Source: Azomonas tarimensis
GTDB taxonomy: Bacteria > Pseudomonadota > Gammaproteobacteria > Pseudomonadales > Pseudomonadaceae
Direction of reading: 5' to 3'
DNA: 64,000 nucleotides
NCBI RefSeq assembly: GCF_042648805.1
Contig: NZ_JBHRXZ010000002.1
Span: 1-64,000, forward strand
Each line of letters starts with the position of its first letter. Position 1 is the first letter of the stretch. The position numbers were made by a program, and so were the translations under genes. The notes beneath the pieces are model-generated. The model saw only the letters and a program-made list of their open reading frames with translations. It did no database searches and was not told the DNA's origin. This document shows, in pieces, positions 1 to 6,388 of this stretch.

Positions 1-265
1 GCTCCACTGGGGAAAACAGGGAGCCCAGCATCCGGAAACGGATAGCTCAGTTGAAGGTGGGGTTTATGGAGCGCTTACGGCGGTGCAAGACACGAAGCTG
101 GCTCAATAAGCGCTGCGCGGGGGAAGTCGCTTCGTGCCTCGCGGCCGATCATTGACGCCTTTGCCCTGCAGCACTATCCTCCGTGCATCCCGCCCTTGGC
201 AGTAAGCCGTCCCACCTATCCCGGACGTGCCGACCCCCTGGGCGTTTTTGTTTCTGGAGTCACGG

Positions 266-1003
266 ATGGCGACAGCAATTCTTGTGGACGGCGGTTTCTT
301 CGTTAAGCGCTTCAGGGCACTGGAGCCGGAGAACGCCTACAACGCGCAGCGTGCGGCGGAATGCTTGCATCGCTGGGCGGTCACCCACCTGGTGCCTCCC
401 CGGCCGAGGCGTGCAGCGACAACGGGCAATCTTCCGCCTGTACAGGTTCCGAAGCGGGAGCTTTATCGGATCTTCTTTTACGACTGCCCGCCCCTGGCGA
501 AAAAGCTGCACAACCCCATCAGCAAGCGAGCCATCGATTTCGCCAAATCGGACGAGGCGCTTTTCCGTATCGAACTGCACCGAATCCTGCTCACCAAACG
601 CAAGGTCGCCTTGCGGCTCGGCCACCTTTCCAGCGACGCCCGCTGGACCATCAAGCCGGACAAGATCGAACAGTTGCTCAAGGGCAGGCTCCGGTTCGAG
701 GATCTCGGACCAGACGATGTGAAGGTCGAGACGCGGCAGAAAGGCGTGGATATGCGCATCGGTGTCGATGTCGCCGCCCTGGCATTCAAGAAGCAGGTCG
801 ACCAGATCGTCCTGATCGCCGGAGATGCCGACTTCGTCCCGGCCGCGAAGCTGGCGCGGCGCGAAGGGATCGACTTCATTCTCGACCCGATGTGGCGCTC
901 GGTTGCCGAAGGGCTCAACGAGCATATCGACGGGCTTCGGTCGACCTGTCCGCGACCTCGGCGCCCCCCGGCGGAGCTGCCGCCGGATGCGCAGATCAGA
1001 TAG
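266..1003 (+). CDS. NYN-domain (PIN-like) protein, LabA/DUF88 type
   Basis: Predicted 245-residue member of the NYN/LabA superfamily of PIN-like, metal-dependent ribonucleases. Visible family features are the N-terminal ILVDGGFFVKRF strand with its acidic residue (about residues 5-16), a central KGVDMRIGVDVAALAF segment, and the LIAGDADFVPAAKLA motif that carries the second acidic cluster. The ATG at 266 is preferred over the in-frame start at 227 because a GGAG lies about 8 bases upstream and the core strand begins at once. The gene sits just upstream of a truncated DUF262 gene, so it may be the survivor of a former defence or RNA-processing cassette. The fold is fairly sure; the substrate is unknown. 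Confidence 0.8.
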   Translation: MATAILVDGGFFVKRFRALEPENAYNAQRAAECLHRWAVTHLVPPRPRRAATTGNLPPVQVPKRELYRIFFYDCPPLAKKLHNPISKRAIDFAKSDEALFRIELHRILLTKRKVALRLGHLSSDARWTIKPDKIEQLLKGRLRFEDLGPDDVKVETRQKGVDMRIGVDVAALAFKKQVDQIVLIAGDADFVPAAKLARREGIDFILDPMWRSVAEGLNEHIDGLRSTCPRPRRPPAELPPDAQIR

Positions 1004-1137
1004 CCAACCAGGATTCCGTTCACCCACCCGCCCCCTGGCCGGACGCGCAGCAGCCCGGCTACCGCCGCACTCGCGTTCCCGTCAGAATCAGGGACGAATC
1101 CTCGATTCCTTTCCCAGCCCGTCCCCAAGGAACCTTC

Positions 1138-1280
1138 ATGTACAAACCGGGTGGAACCATCAAGCAGCTTCTGGACAAGGTCGCCGCCAGGGAATACATC
1201 CTGCCGGCCATCCAGCGGGAATTCGTCTGGTGGCCGGAGCAGATCTGCCAGTTGTTCGACAGCCTCATGCAGGGAGAAAT
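1138..1280 (+). pseudogene. DUF262 (GmrSD N-domain-like) fragment, cut off at a repeat
   Basis: From the ATG at 1138 the first 47 residues read as the start of a DUF262 protein: GGTIKQLLDK, then ILPAIQREFVWWPEQICQLFDSLMQGE, which contains the family's conserved IQREFVW segment. Homology stops at the edge of the palindromic repeat at 1278, after which the frame runs into repeat DNA. Full DUF262 proteins are several hundred residues long, so this is a 5' remnant. DUF262 is the NTP-sensing nuclease domain of GmrSD-like restriction enzymes, so a lost defence gene is possible. The call rests on motif recognition. Confidence 0.7.
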
Positions 1281-1299
1281 CGGGGACAGACCACGATTA
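1278..1299. repeat. Palindromic repeat, A-type (copy 1)
   Basis: Copy of the window's dispersed palindrome (core ATCGGGGACAGACCCCGAT), here with one change (ACCACG). It lies exactly at the point where the DUF262 reading frame loses homology. Confidence 0.85.
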
Positions 1300-1617
1300 A
1301 AATCGCGCAACCAACCTCTACACTTTCCCGGCCGCAACCGACAGGTTTCGCCTTGCACGGCGAGTCACTTTCTCTTGTCTGGCCAAGAGAAAGTAACCAA
1401 AGAGAAGGCCACCCCGACATCCGGGTCTGGCCTTCGGCCAGACTTCCCTCGCTCCGGTGCCGCTCCGGGGGCCGTCACGAAGGGACATCCCTGTCCCTTC
1501 GCTCCTCGCTCGGCGTCCATGCCTCGCGTCCCCCTACGCAACACCTACACTCGGCCTCCTGACGGGGATCGAAGTCCGAGTCGCCTGAAGGTTCGAGCTT
1601 AACTAAGCGGGGGTAGA
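1300..1617. repeat. Intergenic repeat-like DNA with a perfect 10-bp hairpin
   Basis: This stretch lies between two palindromic repeats. It contains a perfect hairpin, CTTTCTCTTG (1368-1377) with CAAGAGAAAG (1384-1393) and a 6-base loop, followed by AAAGAGAAGGCCACCCCGAC and a C/T-rich tail. From memory, this hairpin plus tail resembles a widespread proteobacterial intergenic repeat that is often annotated as short hypothetical proteins. Open frames across it look spurious because no frame shows a domain. I see no gene here. Confidence 0.55.
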
Positions 1618-1639
1618 AATCGGGGACAGACCCCGATTA
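1618..1639. repeat. Palindromic repeat, A-type (copy 2)
   Basis: A perfect copy of the ATCGGGGACAGACCCCGAT core. Together with the copy at 1278 it brackets about 320 bases of non-coding DNA that replaced the rest of the DUF262 gene. Confidence 0.9.
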
Positions 1640-1741
1640 TTCTCAGCCCAAACGCCGAAACGACCTAGACCTCCCCCCGCTCGGGGCGCGGTGCCGGCTA
1701 CAATACGGCTCTCGCCTCACGGCCCCCGGAGCCCCCAGTCC

Positions 1742-2437
1742 ATGTTCACCCTCGCCCACCTGGACACACCGCCGCCGGAAGCCATGAAAAGCCAGGTGCT
1801 GCAGATGGTGGTGGACTACCTCAGCGACATCAGCCCGGTATCGCTCACACCCAGCAACCCACTATATCCGCTGTATCAGTACGTGGTGGGTTTCGAGGTG
1901 CATCGCTATCTGGACAGCATGGAGGGCGCCCAGGCCGGCAAGCCGGGACTGATCATGGCGCTGGATGCCGACGACCCGGCCGTGTTGCACGGTTTTGCGC
2001 TATACCTGCCGTATGTCGATGATCCCGATGCCTGTGCGCTGGTCTATCTCGCGGTCCAGGCCAGCCATCGCCGGCTTGGCATCGGCCGGGCCATGGTCGA
2101 AGCGATGGTGGCGCGCTATTCCCATGCGGAAGTGGCGTGCGTGGCCGGCAAGGTACCGTACTTCACCGCGCTGGGCTTTCAGCCGTTGACGGTGCGCGGC
2201 CCGCAGGTGGTGATGAATACGCGGCCCCAGGCGTCCAACGGCATGGTGGCGGTGCAGGACTTGCAGCCGATCTTTCAATCGAAGGAGGTTCGGCAGATTC
2301 ACAGCTACCTAGTGCAGCAGCACGGGCGCAAAGCCATGAGCGACGCCGAGAAAAAGCGTGATCGCCTGCTCGACCAGATGGCCCAACAGGCCGTTCACCT
2401 GATCGAGACATACGCTGCAGCCAGGCGCTTGCATTGA
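1742..2437 (+). CDS. GNAT-family N-acetyltransferase
   Basis: A 231-residue protein of the GNAT fold. The acetyl-CoA pyrophosphate-binding motif A is visible as LVYLAVQASHRRLGIGRAM (about residues 100-120; the R-R-x-G-x-G signature), and a hydrophobic beta-bulge strand (VACVAGKVPYFTALGFQPL) follows. The C-terminal third is helical and charged (KKRDRLLDQMAQQAVHLIE) and resembles phage-type GNATs more than ribosomal RimI enzymes. The ATG at 1742 is chosen over 1691 because the core starts shortly after it. The stop codon lies inside a 28-base sequence repeated at 13577. The acceptor substrate is unknown. Confidence 0.8.
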   Translation: MFTLAHLDTPPPEAMKSQVLQMVVDYLSDISPVSLTPSNPLYPLYQYVVGFEVHRYLDSMEGAQAGKPGLIMALDADDPAVLHGFALYLPYVDDPDACALVYLAVQASHRRLGIGRAMVEAMVARYSHAEVACVAGKVPYFTALGFQPLTVRGPQVVMNTRPQASNGMVAVQDLQPIFQSKEVRQIHSYLVQQHGRKAMSDAEKKRDRLLDQMAQQAVHLIETYAAARRLH

Positions 2438-2459
2438 CGGTCTTGTGAAGCGCGCTCAG
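2432..2459. repeat. 28-base dispersed repeat, copy A
   Basis: Begins CATTGACGGTCTTGTGAAG and matches 13577-13604 at 27 of 28 positions by eye. The TGA of the GNAT gene lies within it. The two copies are 11 kb apart and both are close to disrupted DNA. Confidence 0.7.
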
Positions 2460-2960
2460 CGAGAAGGCGCCGCCGTCTTCCAGCAGCATGAAAGACGATC
2501 AACAAAGGGACAGGATTATTGCTGCGCGCCCGGGCCGCTCATTCAACATGATTACCCGTCGGCACCCGAGGCTGCGAGCTAGCCGATTGCGCTGCCGATC
2601 GGCGAACAGCGTACGGTGAAAGATCGGCACCTGCCATCGCAGAAGCTGGAAGCCAGTAAAACCGGGGCCTCCAGCTCGTCCCCGTCATCGCTCTCCCCCG
2701 CTTGCTGTAGATTTTGGCCTTTTTGGGCACCTGATCGCGGCACAGCGCAAAATCACAAAGCACATCAAAAAACATCTTACCGAGTGCTTTTCAGAGTGCT
2801 ACGCTATGCGCGCTTACCTCGTTCGCACAATGACCTTACGAAGACCTTAATCAAGACAGCTCGGCCCACAGTAGAGAACCCACATTAGCTCAACGAAGCT
2901 TGACGGTTCGGCCCACAGATAGAGCTCAGGCACCCTAGAAGCGCGGATAGCAGAGAACAG
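2460..2960. other. Non-coding stretch, no gene supported
   Basis: About 500 bases with no convincing gene. A frame at 2616-2888 is low-complexity (Ser-rich, then Arg-rich) with no recognisable domain or ribosome site. A short element, TCGGCCCACAG followed by TAGAG (with one base inserted in the second copy), occurs twice, at about 2860 and 2908, upstream of the antitoxin gene. The AT content rises towards 2800, as is common beside acquired toxin-antitoxin genes. Confidence 0.5.
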
Positions 2961-2966
2961 GTGGAT

Positions 2967-3245
2967 ATGGCGATGACTTACACGGTACTGGCTGACGTTG
3001 CGGCGTCGGTGACAGAACTAAAAAAGGACCCAATGGGCACCATCCGCGAAGGTGGCGGCGAAACGGTCGTGATCCTCAATCGAAACGAACCAGCGTTCTA
3101 TGCCGTGCCGCCCGCACGCTATGAAGCCATGCTGGAGCTGATTGACGATCTAAGGTTGGCTGAAATCGTACGCGCTCGCGCTGGTGAACCTACTGTACGA
3201 GTAGAGATCGATGACCTCATCGCGCAAGCCGGCGGAGCCGACTAA
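2967..3245 (+). CDS. Phd/YefM-family antitoxin
   Basis: A 92-residue antitoxin of the Phd/YefM class. It neutralises the downstream toxin and usually represses its own promoter. The N-terminal DNA-binding part is seen as TYTVLADVAASVTELKKDPMGTIREGGGETVVILNRNEPAFYAVPPARYEAML, with the typical 'V(I)LNRNEPAFY(A)VP' strand. The C-terminal tail (VRVEIDDLIAQAGGAD) would wrap the toxin. The ATG at 2967 follows GGTGG; GTG at 2961 and ATG at 2973 are alternatives. The end overlaps the toxin start by 35 bases, indicating translational coupling. Confidence 0.85.
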   Translation: MAMTYTVLADVAASVTELKKDPMGTIREGGGETVVILNRNEPAFYAVPPARYEAMLELIDDLRLAEIVRARAGEPTVRVEIDDLIAQAGGAD

Positions 3246-3522
3246 GTACGCCCTGGAGTTCAACGCTCAGGCACTCAAGGAATGGAGCAAGCTGGGTAAC
3301 ACCATCCAGCTGCAGTTCGCTAAGAAGCTGAGAGAACGCCTTGAGAATCCCCGAATCGAGGCAGACAAGCTCCGGGACATGCCCAACTGCTACAAGATCA
3401 AGCTTCGCTCCATCGGCTACCGCTTGGTCTATGAAGTGATCGACAGCTGTCTGGTTGTCACGGTAATCGCTGTGGGCAAGCGGGAACGAAGCAAGGCATA
3501 TGGCAGCGCTGCCAATCGCTAG
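3211..3522 (+). CDS. RelE/ParE-superfamily toxin
   Basis: A 103-residue RelE-type toxin, expected to be a ribosome-dependent mRNA interferase. Family features are the N-terminal YALEFNAQALKEWSKLGNTIQLQFAKKLRERLENPR helices, the KLRDMPNCYKIKLRSIGYRLVYEV core (RelE reads L-x-x-xYKIKLR-xx-YRLVY), and the closing VTVIAVGKRERSKAY strand with the basic residues used on the ribosome. It overlaps the antitoxin by 35 bases, as RelBE pairs often do. It is intact, with no frameshift. A palindromic repeat begins 5 bases after the stop. Confidence 0.88.
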   Translation: MTSSRKPAEPTKYALEFNAQALKEWSKLGNTIQLQFAKKLRERLENPRIEADKLRDMPNCYKIKLRSIGYRLVYEVIDSCLVVTVIAVGKRERSKAYGSAANR

Positions 3523-3526
3523 GCGG

Positions 3527-3547
3527 AATCGGGGACAGACCCCGATT
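3527..3547. repeat. Palindromic repeat, A-type (copy 3), with half copy
   Basis: A perfect core copy immediately downstream of the relE-like gene. A partial copy (GGACCCCGATTGCG) follows at about 3553-3566. Confidence 0.9.
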
Positions 3548-3555
3548 GCGTTGGA

Positions 3556-3711
3556 CCCCGATTGCGTTTGCCGATGCAGCGCTCGAAGATTTCCGTCAAT
3601 GCTCGATAATCACAGACAACAGCATCGATGTTGGCCTGAATCCATTCGCCTTCGTCGGCCGGCCACCAGCTGATCTCGTAACCTGCGTTAATGATGATGT
3701 GCTGGATTCCT
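3556..3711 (-). pseudogene. Unidentified gene fragment bracketed by repeats
   Basis: On the minus strand one frame gives an amphipathic, protein-like run of about 50 residues: IQHIIINAGYEISWWPADE, then GEWIQANIDAVVCDYRALTE, then IFERCIGKRN. It has no start codon. It begins after a stop codon beside the repeat at 3712 and ends in the repeat at 3527-3566. Residue use (Trp pairs, hydrophobic spacing) is unlike a random shadow frame. I do not recognise the family. It is best read as an internal or C-terminal scrap of a lost gene. Confidence 0.5.
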
Positions 3712-3731
3712 CAGGGACAGACCCCGATTTA
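3712..3731. repeat. Palindromic repeat, A-type, 5' eroded (copy 4)
   Basis: Reads CAGGGACAGACCCCGATTTA. The left arm is partly lost. It forms the right border of the gene fragment at 3556-3711. Confidence 0.8.
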
Positions 3732-3787
3732 TCCTGGGCTCTGGGCTGACCCTGCGGGACTGCATGCTCTTGAGGCTTGAGGCTTCC

Positions 3788-4510
3788 TCAACGCTTGTCC
3801 GGCTGGGTCTGCATGATCAGTTCGACGCGACGGTTGCTGGCGCGCCCCTGTTCGTTGCCGTTGTCGCCGAGCGGGCGGATGTCGGCGTAGCCGGTGGCGC
3901 TCATGCGCGTCGCGTCGATGCCGGCGAGCTGCAGGTAGCGCACCACGCTGCTGGCTCGGCTGGCCGAGAGTTCCCAGTTGGAAGGGAAGCGTTCGGTCTG
4001 GATCGGCAGGTTGTCGGTATGACCCTCGACGAGTATCCGGTGCTGGCCCGCCACCAGGGTTGGAATCAGGCGGTCGATCACGTCCAGCCCGGCATTTTCC
4101 AGCTCGGCCTGGCCGGAACCGAAGAGAATCTCGCTGTTGATGCGAAAGCTGATGCTGCCGTCGTTGACGATCACCTCGATGTCTTCCCCCAGATCCATCG
4201 CCAGCGCCTCGCGTGCATCCACCTCGGCAGGTGTGACGATTGCCGGGTTGGCGACGATCGGGGGTATCGGCTGGGCCGAGGCCGCAAGCTCCAGGGGTTG
4301 GTCGCTCAGGGTCTGGTCCTGGGCACCGGCGCCTGTGGCGGCCCGGGCGTGCTGGCCGTCACCCTTGCCGGCCAGGGCGAGCATGACCACCAGCATCACC
4401 AGCAGCAGGGTGAGCATGTCCAGATAGGTCAGCAGCCAGGCTTCCTGTTCCTCTTCCTGGCGCGGCTCGATATGCCACTTCGCAAAACGACCGTGCGATT
4501 GCCCGTTCAC
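3788..4510 (-). CDS. motB: MotB/PomB-type flagellar motor stator protein
   Basis: The stator B subunit, which anchors the proton or sodium channel to peptidoglycan. A single membrane helix lies at about residues 25-45 (AWLLTYLDMLTLLLVMLVV), with the essential channel Asp at about residue 31 in TYLDM. The C-terminal OmpA-like domain shows ILVEGHTDNLPIQTERFPSN, then WELSASRASSVVRYL and ASNRRVELIM. A GTG start at 4510 is preferred over the ATG at 4570 because it directly follows the motA stop and avoids a 59-base overlap into low-complexity sequence. It forms an operon with the upstream motA-like gene. No other flagellar genes are in the window, so its role in swimming is inferred. Confidence 0.85.
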   Translation of the reverse strand: MNGQSHGRFAKWHIEPRQEEEQEAWLLTYLDMLTLLLVMLVVMLALAGKGDGQHARAATGAGAQDQTLSDQPLELAASAQPIPPIVANPAIVTPAEVDAREALAMDLGEDIEVIVNDGSISFRINSEILFGSGQAELENAGLDVIDRLIPTLVAGQHRILVEGHTDNLPIQTERFPSNWELSASRASSVVRYLQLAGIDATRMSATGYADIRPLGDNGNEQGRASNRRVELIMQTQPDKR

Positions 4511-4511
4511 C

Positions 4512-5321
4512 TCAGGCGTCCTGCTGCTTGATACGCTGTGCGCCGGCGCTGCCGTCGCGGATCTCGTCATCGTGATGGGCGATGAAGGACCTCAGGGTCT
4601 CACGCATGTACGCCGGGCTGCGGCGGTTGCACATCATCGAGATGCCCTGCATCACCAGGTTCATCAATGCGACACGCTGTTCGGTACGACGCTCGAGCTT
4701 CACTGCCACCGGTTTGAGGATCAGGTTGGCCAGTAGTACGCCATAGAAGGTGGTCATCAGCGCCACGGCGAGGCTGCGACCGATCAGTTCCATGTCGCCG
4801 CTGCCGAGCATGAACATCAGGTTGATCAGCCCGACCAGCGTGCCGATCATGCCGAACGCCGGGGCATAGCTGGCCATGGCCCGGAACAGTTGCGCCTCGG
4901 CATTTTCCCGGGCGCGCAGTTGGGCGATGCGCCATTGCATCAGGTCAAGGATGTCTTCTTCCGGGGTATTGTCGATCACCAATTGCACCCCGGTGCGCAG
5001 GAACGGATTGCCGACCTTTTCCACGGCGCGCTCGACCGCCGGCAGGTCGCCGCGGATCCACAGCCGGGAGATCTGCACCAGTTCCTCGAGATCCTGGCGG
5101 GTATACAGGCGCTCGTTGCGCAGCACCGTCCAGATCAGCCCGAACACCCGCATGACTTCCCGCAGTGGGTAGCTGATGAAGGTCGCGGCCAGGGTGCCGA
5201 CGAGCACGATGCCGAGGCTGGGCAGATCGATGTACAGCGACGGATCTTCCGCTGCGAACAGCATCACGACTGTCAGCAGCCCGATGCTCGCGATAATGCC
5301 GATCAGGGTTGAAGGGTTCAT
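4512..5321 (-). CDS. motA: MotA/PomA-type flagellar motor stator protein
   Basis: The 269-residue stator A subunit of the MotA/TolQ/ExbB family. Four membrane segments are visible: STLIGIIASIGLLTVVMLFA, GIVLVGTLAATFISYPL, SYAPAFGMIGTLVGLINLMF and LAVALMTTFYGVLLANLIL. The family signature APAFGMIGTLVGLI and the charged cytoplasmic loop (VLRNERLYTRQDLEELVQIS) are present. The ATG at 5321 follows CCGGAGTG. The upstream in-frame extension to 5426 is not supported. It is one base apart from motB and transcribed with it. Confidence 0.88.
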   Translation of the reverse strand: MNPSTLIGIIASIGLLTVVMLFAAEDPSLYIDLPSLGIVLVGTLAATFISYPLREVMRVFGLIWTVLRNERLYTRQDLEELVQISRLWIRGDLPAVERAVEKVGNPFLRTGVQLVIDNTPEEDILDLMQWRIAQLRARENAEAQLFRAMASYAPAFGMIGTLVGLINLMFMLGSGDMELIGRSLAVALMTTFYGVLLANLILKPVAVKLERRTEQRVALMNLVMQGISMMCNRRSPAYMRETLRSFIAHHDDEIRDGSAGAQRIKQQDA

Positions 5322-5408
5322 CGACACTCCGGCCACGGCGGGGCTGAAACGCAGGATAATAGCATTGCGCCATCGAGCCCGGCAGCCAGCGGCGGGACCT
5401 GCCAGGAG

Positions 5409-5421
5409 AAATCGGGGACAA
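5409..5421. repeat. Half copy of the palindromic repeat (copy 5)
   Basis: AATCGGGGACA with the right arm lost. It abuts the 3' end of the lysR remnant at 5426. Confidence 0.6.
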
Positions 5422-5425
5422 GACA

Positions 5426-5976
5426 TCAGTCCATCACCTCATACAACCCACCCGGCACCCCCATCACCCACTTCCTCACCGCCAGAACTGTCGGATCATT
5501 CCGACGACTCTCCGGATAAACCAGGTGAAACGGCTTGCCCTCGAGTTCCGGCCCGAACGGCTGCACCAGCCGCCCTTCCCTCAACGCATCCTCGATCAAC
5601 TGACGGCTCATCAATGCCACGCCCTGTGCGCCGATGGCCGCCGAGATGGCATGGGTCTCGTCGGAGAAGACCAGCCCGGCGCTGACATCCAGCCCTGGCA
5701 CGTTGGCCAGTTTCTGCCACGCCGCCCAATCGCGGGGCGATGAAACAGCGGCCTGGTTACGAAAGTGGATCAGCGAGTGCCTGGGCAGGTCGGCCGCAGC
5801 GTGCAGACCGAGGTGTGGGCTGCAGACCGGGACGCCACCAGCCCCGGCCAACGGCCATCGCCGTAGCGGATGGCGACATCGGCCGTGACGCCATCCAGCG
5901 CGACTGGCTCGTGCGAGGTGTGAAAGCGCAGGTCGATATCAGGATGGGAGTCGCGCAGCATGCAGACCCGGGGCAC
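5426..5976 (-). pseudogene. Frameshifted LysR-type regulator, effector domain only (GcvA-like)
   Basis: Two minus-strand frames together give the C-terminal effector-binding half of a LysR regulator. The first part reads HPDIDLRFHTSHEPVALDG, then VTADVAIRYGDGRWPGLVA. A frameshift near 5800 leads to VPVCSPHLGL, ADLPRHSLIHFRNQ, SAGLVFSDETHAISAAIGAQ, GVALMSRQLIEDALREGRLV and the C-terminus. The order matches GcvA-type proteins. The HTH N-terminus is missing, so it cannot bind DNA. It may once have controlled a neighbour that has been lost. Confidence 0.8.
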
Positions 5977-5989
5977 TAGTCAGCGAACC

Positions 5990-6220
5990 GCGATCGCTCT
6001 GCTGGCCTCTCTATACGCTGCTGATTTCTCCGCTCGAACGGCTGCTCCGACAGGCCAACGCCGTGCGTGGCAGCGCTCTCGACACGCTGGTACCGCCCTC
6101 TCCCATGAATTGCGCACGCCGCTGAGCCCTGCGGGTCGCCTGCGAAAGCGACCTGCGCGACAGCGAAATGCGCGATCGGGTGGAGCGTGATCTGACCGGA
6201 GAAGGGCGCCCCCTGGCTAC
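5990..6220 (+). pseudogene. Sensor histidine kinase fragment (HAMP-HisKA), frameshifted
   Basis: One frame gives a HAMP-like run (ISPLERLLRQANAVRGSALD). After a frameshift the canonical H-box ALSHELRTPLS appears at about 6092-6126, with the phospho-acceptor His. A third frame continues with RVACESDLRDSEMRDRVERD, which resembles the second HisKA helix. No sensor domain, no ATPase domain and no start codon remain. It is a relic of an EnvZ/PhoR-like kinase, and it lies between the lysR relic and the siderophore operon. Confidence 0.65.
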
Positions 6221-6267
6221 GTGGTCATCCAGTTGCGAGATACATAGTTTGTAAATGATCTTTACTA

Positions 6268-6286
6268 GCTAATGAAAATGACTATC
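6268..6286 (+). promoter_or_regulatory. Fur box upstream of the siderophore receptor
   Basis: GCTAATGAAAATGACTATC matches 15 of 19 positions of the classical Fur consensus (GATAATGATAATCATTATC), counted by eye. It lies about 100 bases upstream of the receptor start, so iron repression of the operon is expected. Confidence 0.8.
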
Positions 6287-6388
6287 ATTTGCGCTCAACC
6301 CGCGTAGGTTGTGAGCGCGTTAACTCTGTCAGCCCAACAGTGTTCCGCTCCCTACGCATGTTCCACACTGCAACCAGGAGCGTTGTCG

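Noticed and set aside
1..109. A possible partial C-terminus at the left edge (frame 2, ending ALTAVQDTKLAQ)
   Set aside because: Only about 35 residues with no recognised domain; too short to support a gene.
361..1602. Long open frames across the NYN gene and the following repeat DNA
   Set aside because: They are GC-driven shadows that run through the hairpin repeat and lack domain features.
2616..2888. 90-residue frame upstream of the antitoxin
   Set aside because: Low-complexity Ser/Arg composition, no ribosome site and no family.
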